NCBI RefSeq assembly: GCF_001865995.1
Contig: NZ_MLQQ01000007.1
Span: 1-49,632 of the forward strand
Source: Anaerobacillus arseniciselenatis
Lineage (GTDB): Bacteria > Bacillota > Bacilli > Bacillales > Anaerobacillaceae
Direction: 5' to 3'
Length of the DNA stretch: 49,632 bases
Shown: one piece after another, positions 18,766 through 26,911 of the stretch
How the letters are laid out: each line of letters starts with the position of its first letter
How positions within the stretch are numbered: position 1 is the stretch's first letter
Notes under the pieces: model-generated
Databases searched by the model: none
What the model was told of the DNA's origin: nothing
The model's input: the letters and a program-made list of their open reading frames with translations, nothing else
Program-made: the position numbers and the translations under genes

Positions 18766-19465
18766 CAGAAATCAGACTCCTTCTACTTTTTCTTGGGAAC
18801 ATTTCAATCGCTTCTTGTAGGGCTGGTCCCGTTGGCGTAATCCCACCTGATGAGAGCTTATGAAATACACCTGTTAATGATTCTATTTTTGGTGTCCAAC
18901 TTAATAGTTTATCAACATTCTTTCTTTTCCCCGGAAATGAATACAATGAGAATTTATTTGAACCGATACGAGAGTTTAAGCTAATTGATAAATCGGTCAA
19001 TGCCTCTTGAACCATTCCTAACTTATTTTTCATACTGGCACTCGTATCTACTAAAATTAAAAGATCCAGGTCCATCGTTTCGCCAAGTTCATCTACGACT
19101 TCCATTACTTGACCACGCTTTTCTGGTGGTAAATCTTCTATTTCTTGATCTTGTCCTAGTATTTGCGTTAACTCTCTATTAACGACTCCGTGAATCGTTT
19201 GCGTCATTGCCTGTCGAGTGACCATTTGAACCGTCTTTGCAAGCTGCTTTGTATAAACAACTTGGCTTATACCACCACCTGAAAGTGCAATATTTTTTAT
19301 TTCCTCAATACCTTGCTCACTTATACGATCGTCATCAACCACACCAATAACGTTTACAGTAATTCCTTGCTCTTTTGCCAAAGCGGCAATCGCAATCGGA
19401 TCCTCACCTTGGTTTGAACAACCATCTGTTAATAATAGAATTTGCTTTAACGTTCCTTTTCCCAT
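18734..19465 (-). CDS. yabS: VWA-domain protein YabS
   Basis: A 243-residue protein with von Willebrand factor A features: LLLTDGCSNQGEDP near the N-terminus and a metal-binding MIDAS motif LILVDTSASMKNKL in the second half. Function is unknown; it is always next to spoIIE and yabT in Bacillus and probably takes part in sporulation. The ATG at 19465 has GGAGGGG nine bases upstream; an in-frame TTG at 19483 coincides with the Shine-Dalgarno and is rejected. No signal peptide. Confidence 0.9.
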   Translation of the reverse strand: MGKGTLKQILLLTDGCSNQGEDPIAIAALAKEQGITVNVIGVVDDDRISEQGIEEIKNIALSGGGISQVVYTKQLAKTVQMVTRQAMTQTIHGVVNRELTQILGQDQEIEDLPPEKRGQVMEVVDELGETMDLDLLILVDTSASMKNKLGMVQEALTDLSISLNSRIGSNKFSLYSFPGKRKNVDKLLSWTPKIESLTGVFHKLSSGGITPTGPALQEAIEMFPRKSRRSLISDDEYQEESGM

Positions 19466-19590
19466 AAGCCAATTCCCCTCCAATTTATCTGAATGTTACC
19501 ATCATTCACTTTTTTCGGAGGGAATATACTTTGTTAATTTAAAAAGTAGAATTTAGAATTTAATAGAAGCACTCATGACGATTTAGTCCT

Positions 19591-19780
19591 CACCATCTAA
19601 TATGGAAAAGGCGGATGGTTTCCTTCTCTTCGCTGTGAAGCAACTGACCTCAATCTCATCATGTCATACTTCGTAGCATAGGCTTCATGCAGCTTTGCGA
19701 CGATTAACCGCAGGAGCACACTCTAACTAATTTCAGAGGCTCGTTCACGAAATAATCCGCCTTTTTTCATACAAATGGTG
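19591..19780 (+). repeat. Family C hairpin repeat, copy 2 (most complete)
   Basis: A 190-bp element with outer ends CACCAT and ATGGTG, then AAAAGGCGGAT pairing with ATCCGCCTTTTT. The middle is similar to copy 1, including CAGCTTTGCGACGA and AACCGCAGGAGCAC. As RNA it would be a long hairpin with U runs on both strands, so it may act as a bidirectional terminator. Confidence 0.8.
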
Positions 19781-19824
19781 ATATCCCTAACAGCATCCTC
19801 TGTAAATACCAAGCTAGCCCCACA

Positions 19825-19905
19825 ATTTTTAATTTTTAATTTTTAATTAAAACTACGAAGCGCTGCCCGAAACAAACTCAACACTCAACACCCAAAACTC
19901 AAAAC
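19825..19905. repeat. Family B half copy with AATTTTT heptads
   Basis: Three AATTTTT heptads are followed by one GAAGCGCTGC-type core fragment and AACTCAACACTCAACACCCAAAACTCAAAACTT, ending directly at the spoIIE TAA. Only the stop-codon-proximal arm is clear. Confidence 0.6.
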
Positions 19906-22400
19906 TTATAAAGCTTTCTTCCTACTAAAGCTAGAAGTATCGTACATTGGAATTGAGGACCACTTCGGTAAATTTCGTTCAATATTGGCAACGACAACCG
20001 TCATATCGTCTTCAATTCGGTTTTCACTCGAGCGAATGACCTGTTCAATAATTAAGTCTGCTACTTCCTGTGGATCTTCTGATTTAATTTCTTTAATGAT
20101 TCGTCTCATCCAAGCCTCATTGTTTTCTACATGCTTTGGACCGTCAAAAATACCATCGCTCATCATAATAAGTAAATCTCCTGGTTTTAGCTGTTCACTA
20201 ACAACATCGACATCAAATTCATTAATAATCCCCATCGGTAAGTTACTTCCTTCAATCATACGGACTTTGTCACCCTTCTTTACAAAGCTAGGTGTCGATC
20301 CAATTTTCAAAAACTTCGCCGATGCATCTTGAAGATCAATCATCGCTAAATCTAATGTAGAAAAAATTTCATCTGTTGAGCGTAAAGATAAAACAGAGTT
20401 AATAGATTTAATAGCAACAGTTTCCTCAATTCCCGAATGTAATATATTTTGTAATAGTTTTAACGTCTCATTACTTTCTAAATGTGCTCGTTCTCCGTTC
20501 CCCATACCATCACTAATTGCTAAAGCATATTTACTTGAGCCTATTTCCATCGTCGAATAACTATCTCCAGAAATCCATGCTCCACCTTTAGCTACAGTGG
20601 CTATTCCTGTTTCAACCACAAATTGCTTCGTTGAGCCAAACGATACGCTCGTATGTCCATTCGGATAAAAATCTTGTTCTGACTTCTTAACTACAATCGT
20701 TTCCTCTAATATATCTGAAAGCATAGGAGCAATAATCTTCTCACACTCTCCATGCGTATTAGTTGGCACACTTATTTCAATATCAACATTTCCTTCATCT
20801 AAACGAAAAATCTCAACATGACCAATATCTACTCCAGCATCACGCAAAGCATCTAGTATTTGCTCTTCTTGAACTTGTAAATTCTCTCGCTCTTTTTGAA
20901 TTTCTTTGGCAAAGTCACCCATCACTTTTGAAACCCCAGAAAGCTGGTCCGCAACAAGCCTTCTACTTTCTAATAATTGTTTTTTTAACTTTTCCCAGCT
21001 TGGTATTGGCTTAGCTCATGTTGAATGACATGAACCACTTTATCAGCCTTTAAACAATACCTTGACCAATCTGATTTTATTCGACTACATAACTGCCCCT
21101 CCTCTTCACAACTTCCCATAATATCTTGCATATACGTATATGTTTTATCAAAATTAGTTGTCCAACATTGCTGCTTTCGAAAGCACATTTGACAAGTCTT
21201 CTCTGTAACATTACTTAAAAAATAGTCAACTTCTCGTTCTGGGTCATCATCATCATTCGTTAAATGCACATTAGAGAAACTATTAGATAGCGTCTGAAAA
21301 AGCGTTGAAAATTGTTCAACTTTTCCAGCAGTGACATCCCGAAATTTCCGTAAATATTGTTGCTGCTCTTTCCAGTACTCAGCTGTCCCCGGTATATATT
21401 TTGCAAGTTTCATAATGAAGTCCCTAGGGGTAATGAAGAAAATAGCAATCGCTACTAATGACTCCATGACTGTAATTCCAATTTGTCCACTACCATCAGC
21501 ATAAAGACCGATTAAAACCGTTCCAACTAATAAACCAGCTCCGACACCAAATTTTTTTCCTTCTTTTAGTAACCCTCCTAATAAACCAGAAAATGCTAAT
21601 AAACTCATTTGATAGAGACTAGCAACACTAGCTAAACTTAAGATTAACCCTGTCACTACTCCGACCGTTGAACCGATTGCCGCACCACCGACAAACGCAA
21701 AAATTAAAACTAAATATCTCGCGAATATATGTTCAAGAGCCATTCCATACATTACCCAACCTACTGCGCCCGTCATTATGGAAGCTAGTAGAATAATTAA
21801 ACAAATAATCTCTTCATTTTTTAACGAATGTTTCTTTTTTCGATCCATAATCAACGGTACACTTTGAATGAAAATCATTGTCAATATAAGGCTTAAACCA
21901 CCTTCAACTGCAGAAACGAGCCATATATAATTTGTTATCGTTCCTTCAATTACATAGGCAAAGGAGATTTTTGAAATAAAAACTGAACTAAATACTAAAA
22001 TCGGTAATAATTTAAGCTTGTCCTCATATAATTTAATAGAAAGCCGATATAGTATTAAAAAAAGAAAGATAGAAGCAAATGCATAAGCCCCATGAATTGG
22101 CACTAGTGTTATCGCACCACTAATTAATGCCAACATCGCAATCATCGCTTTTTCCCTTTTCAACAAAAAGATCGTCGCAAAAAACGGCAAAATAAAAGGG
22201 AGCATTTCTGATAAAATCATCGCTCGACCGAGTAAAAATCCAATAATAAAAATTAAAAAACCCCATTTATAGAGCACTAGAGAAGGTAGATTGCTTAACC
22301 GTTCTGTAATTCTCCCCTTTAACTGGTTGTCCGAATCTACTGAATCAGACACCACTGCCCCTCTCATTGGCTCAACAGCTTTCAGTACTTTTCGAAACAC
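19906..22400 (-). pseudogene. spoIIE: Stage II sporulation protein E, split by a one-base frameshift
   Basis: SpoIIE is the membrane PP2C phosphatase that dephosphorylates SpoIIAA and activates SigF in the forespore. Two abutting reading frames together make one normal protein. The first (22400-20985, 471 codons) has ten or so hydrophobic segments and the central linker; the second (20925-19906 from its first ATG) has the PP2C domain with SDGMGNGERAHLE, MMSDGIFDGPKHV and DDMTVVVANIERN. At 20994-20997 the sequence reads QYQAGKS-stop, whereas one extra T (GCT TGG GAA AAG) restores QYQAWEKLKKQLLESRRLVADQ, with the following codons in frame down to KVMGDFAKEI. Corrected length is 831 residues, close to B. 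subtilis (827). GTG start at 22400 after GGTGGTGG. Real mutation or sequencing error cannot be told apart here. Confidence 0.93.
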
Positions 22401-22435
22401 TTACATCCACCACCCATATTTTTTATCGTGCTCTT

Positions 22436-22469
22436 ATTATAAACAGATTTTTCTTTCAATTTTTGTCAA
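22436..22469 (-). promoter_or_regulatory. spoIIE promoter, Spo0A-dependent type with 22-nt spacer
   Basis: On the minus strand consensus TTGACA (22464-22469) and TATAAT (22436-22441) are 22 nt apart. Such over-long spacers are the hallmark of the Spo0A-activated SigA promoters spoIIG and spoIIE in B. subtilis. TGACAAA, one mismatch from the 0A box TGNCGAA, overlaps the -35 element. The start site is about 30 nt from the GTG. Confidence 0.8.
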
Positions 22470-22632
22470 AACAACAGAGCATCTTAAAAGAATCGTTCGA
22501 CTAGTTTCTAGTAACCCTGCCAAAATACCACTAAATGGTAGGATTTTATTTATAAATCATGTAAAAGAACTCGAAATATACAAATAAAACAGCCGATTAG
22601 CACGAATATTGTTACACGAAAAGCGAAAAAGC

Positions 22633-22662
22633 AAAAAAAAGCTTACTCATACGAGTAAGCTT
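22633..22662 (-). terminator. yabR terminator
   Basis: On the minus strand AAGCTTACTC-GTAT-GAGTAAGCTT is a perfect 10-bp stem with a tetraloop, followed by T8. About 60 nt after the yabR stop. Confidence 0.9.
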
Positions 22663-22719
22663 TTAACTCTTTATTTAATTTGAGTAAGAATCCATCTATT
22701 ACTGTCAATTTGCAGCAAG

Positions 22720-23193
22720 TTATCCTCGTCTAGCTCCTCGACCTCCACGCTTAGATTCAGTGTTTCGCTTTATTGAAGTCAGTCTTTCCTCACTATCTTT
22801 TAAAAAGCGATTCATTTTATCCTCAAAAGAAAGGGATGGGCGAGCTTGGTTATTTCTATTACTGCTATTACGAGAACCGTATTGTTTGTTTGCTGGTCGT
22901 TGTTGCTCACGATCACGTGGTGGACGCTTTTGAGGTCTTGGTTGCTCTTCTGGCGGACGGTCCTTAGCTTTGCGAATTGAAAGTCCAATTTTGCCATCTT
23001 TTTCTACAGCAATTACTTTAACCTCTACTTCATCACCAACCTTTAAAAATTCGTTGATGTCTTTAACATAATTATCTGCTACCTCACTGATGTGAACAAG
23101 ACCGGTTTTACCACCTGGCAGCTCAATAAATGCTCCAAAATGGGTGATACCTGTTACCTTTCCTTGTAACTTGCTGCCTACTTCGATTGACAT
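22720..23193 (-). CDS. yabR: S1-domain RNA-binding protein YabR
   Basis: One S1 RNA-binding domain (about residues 1-75: VGSKLQGKVTGITHFGAFIELPGGKTGLVHISEVADNYV in two stretches, then VGDEVEVKVI and GKIGLSIRKAK). It is followed by a low-complexity tail of about 80 residues rich in R, P, Q, N and G, ending KRGGRGARRG, probably a disordered RNA-contacting arm. The 157-residue length exceeds the roughly 130 of B. subtilis YabR because of this tail. Start ATG at 23193 (MSIEVGSKLQG) with AGGAGG 12 bases upstream. Function is not established; related to PNPase S1 domains. Confidence 0.92.
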   Translation of the reverse strand: MSIEVGSKLQGKVTGITHFGAFIELPGGKTGLVHISEVADNYVKDINEFLKVGDEVEVKVIAVEKDGKIGLSIRKAKDRPPEEQPRPQKRPPRDREQQRPANKQYGSRNSSNRNNQARPSLSFEDKMNRFLKDSEERLTSIKRNTESKRGGRGARRG

Positions 23194-23263
23194 GAAAAAA
23201 ATGCTCCTCCTTAAAAACATAATTATAATACTATCTAATTATACATGAAGAAAAAAACAAGTG

Positions 23264-23644
23264 TCAATCTGAAGAATATGGTGCGACTTTAAAGATAATT
23301 TCTCCAGGCTTAGTTAAATAGTAGTCACGCCTTGCAATTTCGGAAATATACTCCAAATCATGTAAATTATTAATTTCGTCTTTTAAATCTCTTTCTTCTA
23401 ATTCAAGCTGAGCAAGTTCCATCTCTAAAGCTTGCTTCCTCTCGATTTTTCTTTCAAGAACACTACTTTGCGAATGGAGGGTAATTCCTGTTATTACTAA
23501 GACAACTACAACAAATATTCCTAAAGCACTTAGTCGACGAAAAAGTCCTTTTTTGCTCCGGGACTTTATTTCTGTATTTTTTTCTTGTTGCTCTATGTAA
23601 CGAGAGTTTATCTCGCTCACTTTTCTTTGTTGTCCATTCTTCAT
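23264..23644 (-). CDS. divIC: Septum formation initiator DivIC
   Basis: Bitopic division protein that works with DivIB and FtsL at the septum. 126 residues: basic cytoplasmic N-terminus, a transmembrane helix (ALGIFVVVVLVITGITLH, about 41-58), an extracellular coiled coil (about 63-98, heptad pattern LERKIERKQALEMELAQLE) and the conserved YISEIARRDYYLTKPGEIIF. Follows yabQ by 13 bp with AGGGTG before the ATG, the normal yabP-yabQ-divIC order. Confidence 0.95.
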   Translation of the reverse strand: MKNGQQRKVSEINSRYIEQQEKNTEIKSRSKKGLFRRLSALGIFVVVVLVITGITLHSQSSVLERKIERKQALEMELAQLELEERDLKDEINNLHDLEYISEIARRDYYLTKPGEIIFKVAPYSSD

Positions 23645-23657
23645 ACGATCACCCTTT

Positions 23658-24248
23658 TTAAGAACCTTTTTTTGTAAACCATCGCATTATATAGTTCTTG
23701 ATCTTTTTAAAAAATCCTAGTTTATTTGAAAATTTGTCCAATTTTTCTTTCGGCAAAAGGCGCCAAATTCCTCTTCCTAACCAAATGAAGGGGGTATAAA
23801 GCACCTTTAATAGGAAAAATATAACTGTTATTAAGAAACTTAATATCATCATACACACAGTGTATAAAAGTTTCAATAACCCTTTAGTAGGATTTATGAC
23901 AAGCATAAATAAAGCGGCTTTACAAAATTTATATGTCTTAATAATCGCTTGAATAGTTGCCTCTAAAATATTTTGGTAAATGCGATATAAAAGAGCGCGA
24001 TAGCACGAATATCCACAAAGAAGTGCTAAGAGAATGTAAAACCTCATTTCCCCTTCATTTATTTGTAATAAAATATAAAAAACTAATAAACCTTGAATAA
24101 TCCAAAATAAACTATCATTTATTACTGTAATCCATTGCTTCCACTTACGACCTCTAATTAAGCGGCTATAGGTGTCAATAGCCATTCCTAACCACCCACC
24201 CATAGCCACCATTACTAGCATTGTTTGTAACTGAACTGTTAAACTCAC
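23658..24248 (-). CDS. yabQ: Spore cortex biosynthesis membrane protein YabQ
   Basis: Mother-cell membrane protein needed for spore cortex formation in B. subtilis. 196 residues with four or more hydrophobic helices (LQTMLVMVAMGGWLGMA, SLFWIIQGLLVFYILLQI, FYILLALLCGYSCY, ILSFLITVIFFLLKVLY) and a basic tail ending RWFTKKGS. GTG start overlaps the yabP stop by 4 nt (GTGA), implying translational coupling. The product sets no enzymatic motif; the assignment rests on position and topology. Confidence 0.92.
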   Translation of the reverse strand: MSLTVQLQTMLVMVAMGGWLGMAIDTYSRLIRGRKWKQWITVINDSLFWIIQGLLVFYILLQINEGEMRFYILLALLCGYSCYRALLYRIYQNILEATIQAIIKTYKFCKAALFMLVINPTKGLLKLLYTVCMMILSFLITVIFFLLKVLYTPFIWLGRGIWRLLPKEKLDKFSNKLGFFKKIKNYIMRWFTKKGS

Positions 24249-24553
24249 TTGAATAACTTCCCAAAGAATCCTTTAGAACTGTCGTTATGCTGCTGATCTA
24301 AATAAACGAGGTCGTATACTTTCCCTTCAATTGATACAATACCTTGTTCAACATCTAAATTTTTCATATGCAAATTTTGACCACGGATCGCTAAAAAGCC
24401 TAGTTCTGTTTCTAATAAAAACTCTTCATTGTCGAAACTTTCTACCTGTTTTACGCCCGTAATATCTAAATGCTTCCTTCCTCGCATCGTAATATTATGT
24501 TCCCTTGCCTTTCTATCTCTACCCATTGGTGTTCCGTATTCGTATTGATCCAT
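24245..24553 (-). CDS. yabP: Sporulation protein YabP (YabP/YqfC family)
   Basis: A 102-residue protein with HNITMRGRKHLDITGVKQVESFDNEE and FLAIRGQNLHMKNLDVEQGIVSIEGKVYDLVYLD in two stretches, the complete YabP/YqfC beta-rich domain. In B. subtilis it is SigE-dependent and linked to sporulation, cotranscribed with yabQ. The ATG is preceded by GAGGAGG, and a SigE-like promoter ends 33 bp upstream. Confidence 0.93.
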   Translation of the reverse strand: MDQYEYGTPMGRDRKAREHNITMRGRKHLDITGVKQVESFDNEEFLLETELGFLAIRGQNLHMKNLDVEQGIVSIEGKVYDLVYLDQQHNDSSKGFFGKLFK

Positions 24554-24585
24554 GATAAGTTCCTCCTCATATCCTCTTTTACGCT

Positions 24586-24614
24586 ATTTTATGTATAGAG
24601 GAATGAGAATAGAA
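24586..24614 (-). promoter_or_regulatory. SigE-type promoter of yabP-yabQ
   Basis: On the minus strand TTCTATT (24608-24614) is 14 nt from CATAAAAT (24586-24593), matching the SigE -10 octamer CATACAAT in 7 of 8 positions. SigE control of yabP is known in B. subtilis. Confidence 0.6.
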
Positions 24615-24631
24615 CAAGCTGTTCCAATTCA

Positions 24632-24889
24632 ATTTTGAGTTTTGAGTTTTGAGTTGGTGGAAGTAACGCTTCGAAGTAATCGACTTAAATTTATTTATAT
24701 ACTTCAATGAATTTCATAATTCATTATTCTCACCACTAAGATCAATATATAGTTGCGTCAAAACCATTCGCAAACTATATATTGCGTGATGTGGCTCATT
24801 TTTGGTAATTATGAAATTCACTCACTTAATAAAAGTTTCTAGGCTTTACTCGCAAATAACTCAACACTCTCCACTCATCACTCAAAACT
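24632..24889. repeat. Family B heptad repeat, copy 3, interrupted by family A copy 4
   Basis: The left arm TTTTGAGTTTTGAGTTTTGAG with core AACGCTTCGAAGTAA (24632-24704) and the right arm AACTCAACACTCTCCACTCATCACTCAAAAC (24850-24887) belong to one element. Family A copy 4 (24705-24823) lies between them, flanked by a direct ACTT duplication. Located between yabP and the rqcP terminator. Confidence 0.8.
24705..24823 (+). repeat. Family A MITE-like repeat, copy 4, nested in family B
   Basis: A 119-bp element CAATGAATTTC to GAAATTCACTC with target duplication ACTT (24701-24704 and 24824-24827). Nearly identical to copies 5 and 6 in the core, so a recent insertion is plausible. Confidence 0.88.
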
Positions 24890-24921
24890 AAAAAAGGAGT
24901 GACAGTAGTCATCTCCTTTTT
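24890..24921 (-). terminator. rqcP terminator
   Basis: On the minus strand GAAAAAGGAGATGAC-TACT-GTCACTCCTTTTTT forms a stem with one bulged A, followed by T6, just after the rqcP stop. Confidence 0.75.
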
Positions 24922-24927
24922 CTAAAA

Positions 24928-25194
24928 TTATGTTTCTGCATTAACACTTTCTTCTTTGACAATCGTATACATCGTTGCTGCTTCGTCTTTTTTGGACGTT
25001 TCTTTTATATCATCGATTTTAACAGTCACTATTTTTTGACCGAAACGGATCTTTAGTTCGTCTCCTACCTTCACATTTGAGCCTGCTTTTGCTACTTGAC
25101 CATTGACCGAAATACGCCCCTGCTCTGACACTTCTTTTGCCAACGTACGTCGTTTTATTAATCGAGAAACTTTTAAAAATTTATCTAACCTCAT
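24928..25194 (-). CDS. rqcP: S4-domain ribosome-quality-control factor RqcP (YabO)
   Basis: Small RNA-binding protein that acts with RqcH in alanine tailing on stalled 50S subunits; formerly an Hsp15-like protein. The S4 domain MRLDKFLKVSRLIKRRTLAKEVSEQGRISVNGQ is followed by KVGDELKIRFGQK. The start at 25194 has AAAGGAG eight bases upstream and gives 88 residues. A longer open frame from 25290 consists of translated family B repeat and is rejected. Follows yabN/mazG, as in B. subtilis. Confidence 0.95.
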   Translation of the reverse strand: MRLDKFLKVSRLIKRRTLAKEVSEQGRISVNGQVAKAGSNVKVGDELKIRFGQKIVTVKIDDIKETSKKDEAATMYTIVKEESVNAET

Positions 25195-25213
25195 CGTTAC
25201 AACTCCTTTATTT

Positions 25214-25302
25214 AGTTTTGAGTTTTGAGTGTTGAGTTGGTGAAAGTAGCACTTCGAAGCTTTACCCACAACTAACTCAAAACTCAACACTCTTCACTCA
25301 AG
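25214..25302. repeat. Family B heptad inverted repeat, copy 4
   Basis: A compact complete copy: arm AGTTTTGAGTTTTGAGTG, core AGTAGCACTTCGAAGCTTTAC, arm AACTCAAAACTCAACACTC. The yabN/mazG stop codon TGA (25300-25298) lies inside the outermost heptad, and the other end stops 4 bp before the rqcP Shine-Dalgarno. Confidence 0.85.
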
Positions 25303-26761
25303 ACTGCTTTTTCGCTTCTTCCCATATCTCATCTAAATAGGCTAAATCAACTTCATTAAAATTAAGACCTCTTTGCTCAAGGGTTTCTTCGATGTATTTA
25401 AAGCGGTTATAAAACTTTTCATTTGTTGATTGTAATGCCAATTCGGGGTCGATATTATAAAACCTTCCTAAATTAACGAAAGCAAACAAAACATCGCCGA
25501 ATTCTTTATGAGCTTTATCTATATTATTATTTTTCGTTTCATTCATAAACTCAGCAATCTCTTCTTGAACTTTCATCCAGATTGGTGCAACGTCATCCCA
25601 GTCAAAACCAACTTTTGCTGCTTTTTTTTGTAGCTTACTAGCGCGGTACAGCGCCGGCATACTTTTAGGAACTCCTGATAAGGTGGAACTTTCTTTATTC
25701 CCGCTCTCTTCTTTTTCTTGCCGCTTTATTTCATCCCACTGTTTTATAACTTCGTCTTCACCGTCTAAGTTTCCTGCTTCAAAGACGTGCGGATGTCTAC
25801 GAATCATTTTTTCAGTGATCGAATGTATGACATCATCGACGGAAAACATTCCTTCATCTTCCCCTATTTGAGCATGAAGCATTACTTGTAAAAGAACGTC
25901 ACCTAGTTCTTCTGCTAAATGATCATCATTTTCTTCATCAATTGCATCTAAAACTTCATACGCTTCTTCTAATAAATATTTCTTTAACGATTGATGTGTC
26001 TGTTTTTGATCCCACGGACAACCGTTCGGTCCTCTTAGTTCAGCGATGACTTCGCGCAATTTATCAAAATCACGGTAAAGGATCGTCTCATCTGTAACTG
26101 GCGGAACATAAACTGCTGTTAAATTATTTAATGTCGTCACTCGGTCTAACTCATATAAAGGAACACGTTTTAATAATTGTTCACTACTTCCCGCTGCTGT
26201 AACAATGGTCACTTCATAATCATCTGGTAGTAAATCCATTAAAGTTAATTTCACTTCACTAGCAATAAAAGCATCATACACTTGGCAAATAATAATATGT
26301 TGCCTTACTTGCAATTCTACCCGAGAAAGTGAAGTGCCATCTACCATTTGACAGCCTTCTATTGGGTCGATTTGTACAGCTTGAAACATATTGTCTAAAA
26401 AACTTTGGCCTCCGGCTATTTCAACTTCTATATGAGCTTTTTTGCCTTGCTCAAGGAGTAGCTGTACAGTTCTTTCAGCAACGAAAGGATGGCCTGGAAC
26501 CGCATATATTATTTCACTTTTTTCGGCTTTTTTGATGATTTGAGTTGTGATTTCTTCATATACGTTTTCAAATTGATCATTTTTTTCATAAACATTATCA
26601 AACGATTCATATGTAAACCCTTGTTTTTCTAATTCAGCAACAACTGGGTGCTCCTTAGTTCGTAAAAATACATCTTTAGCATTCATTAATTTATTATAAA
26701 TACCTAAAGGCATTTGATTAAGGTCCCCAGCTCCTAATCCTAAAACAACTACTTTTCCCAT
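25298..26761 (-). CDS. yabN: Tetrapyrrole-methylase-like / MazG nucleotide pyrophosphohydrolase fusion YabN
   Basis: Two fused enzymes in 487 residues. The N-terminal SAM-dependent tetrapyrrole methylase-type domain (about 1-220; VVVLGLGAGDLNQMP, YAVPGHPFVAERT) has no known substrate. The C-terminal part has two MazG modules: LRGPNGCPWDQKQTHQSLKK with EEAYEVLDAIDEEN and LAEELGDVLLQ, then KVQEEIAEFM and KEFGDVLFAFVNLGRF, with the EExxE and ExxD metal sites. MazG cleaves NTPs to NMPs and is thought to clean aberrant nucleotides. The stop codon is supplied by family B copy 4. Confidence 0.96.
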   Translation of the reverse strand: MGKVVVLGLGAGDLNQMPLGIYNKLMNAKDVFLRTKEHPVVAELEKQGFTYESFDNVYEKNDQFENVYEEITTQIIKKAEKSEIIYAVPGHPFVAERTVQLLLEQGKKAHIEVEIAGGQSFLDNMFQAVQIDPIEGCQMVDGTSLSRVELQVRQHIIICQVYDAFIASEVKLTLMDLLPDDYEVTIVTAAGSSEQLLKRVPLYELDRVTTLNNLTAVYVPPVTDETILYRDFDKLREVIAELRGPNGCPWDQKQTHQSLKKYLLEEAYEVLDAIDEENDDHLAEELGDVLLQVMLHAQIGEDEGMFSVDDVIHSITEKMIRRHPHVFEAGNLDGEDEVIKQWDEIKRQEKEESGNKESSTLSGVPKSMPALYRASKLQKKAAKVGFDWDDVAPIWMKVQEEIAEFMNETKNNNIDKAHKEFGDVLFAFVNLGRFYNIDPELALQSTNEKFYNRFKYIEETLEQRGLNFNEVDLAYLDEIWEEAKKQS

Positions 26762-26777
26762 CGTACAACTCTCTCCT

Positions 26778-26910
26778 TTTGAGTTTTGAGTTTTGAGTTT
26801 TGAGTTAAAAGTGTTGAGTTAGATCAAGGTATCGCTACGAAGCCCTTCTTTCAAGCAACTCATAACTCAACACTCAAAATTCAAAACTCTTCACTCAAAA
26901 CTCAAAACTA
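26778..26910. repeat. Family B heptad inverted repeat, copy 5
   Basis: The longest arms in the window: four consecutive TTTTGAG units at 26778-26804 plus further variants, a degenerate core (TATCGCTACGAAGCCC), and at the right end CACTCAAAATTCAAAACTCTTCACTCAAAACTCAAAAC in sequence. It spans from the yabM stop (26912) to a few bases before the yabN Shine-Dalgarno. Confidence 0.85.
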
Positions 26911-26911
26911 G

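Larger units (their letters stand above)
19466..19905. other. spoIIE-yabS spacer
   Basis: 440 bp without a gene. Family C copy 2 (19591-19780) occupies the centre, then a run of AATTTTT heptads (about 19825-19848) and a half copy of family B (19851-19905) that ends at the spoIIE stop codon. No promoter for yabS is obvious. Confidence 0.7.
22401..22719. other. yabR-spoIIE spacer
   Basis: 319 bp holding the spoIIE promoter (22436-22469) and the yabR terminator (22633-22662). I looked for the tRNA-Met and tRNA-Glu genes that sit here in B. subtilis and found neither. A small hairpin TACCA-CTAAA-TGGTA lies at about 22528-22542. Confidence 0.7.

Noticed and set aside
19906..20925. The PP2C part of SpoIIE as an independent phosphatase gene
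   Set aside because: It starts in the middle of the conserved SpoIIE linker without a ribosome binding site, and one base restores the fusion.
22401..22719. tRNA genes expected between yabR and spoIIE
   Set aside because: No cloverleaf, CCA-adjacent acceptor stem or TTCGA arm with matching partners was found in this spacer.
25195..25290. A 32-residue N-terminal extension of RqcP
   Set aside because: It is translated family B repeat upstream of the Shine-Dalgarno; RqcP proteins start at MRLDKFLK.
24632..26910. Heptad arrays as CRISPR repeats
   Set aside because: Units are 7 bp without spacers and are arranged as inverted arms; no cas genes are present.
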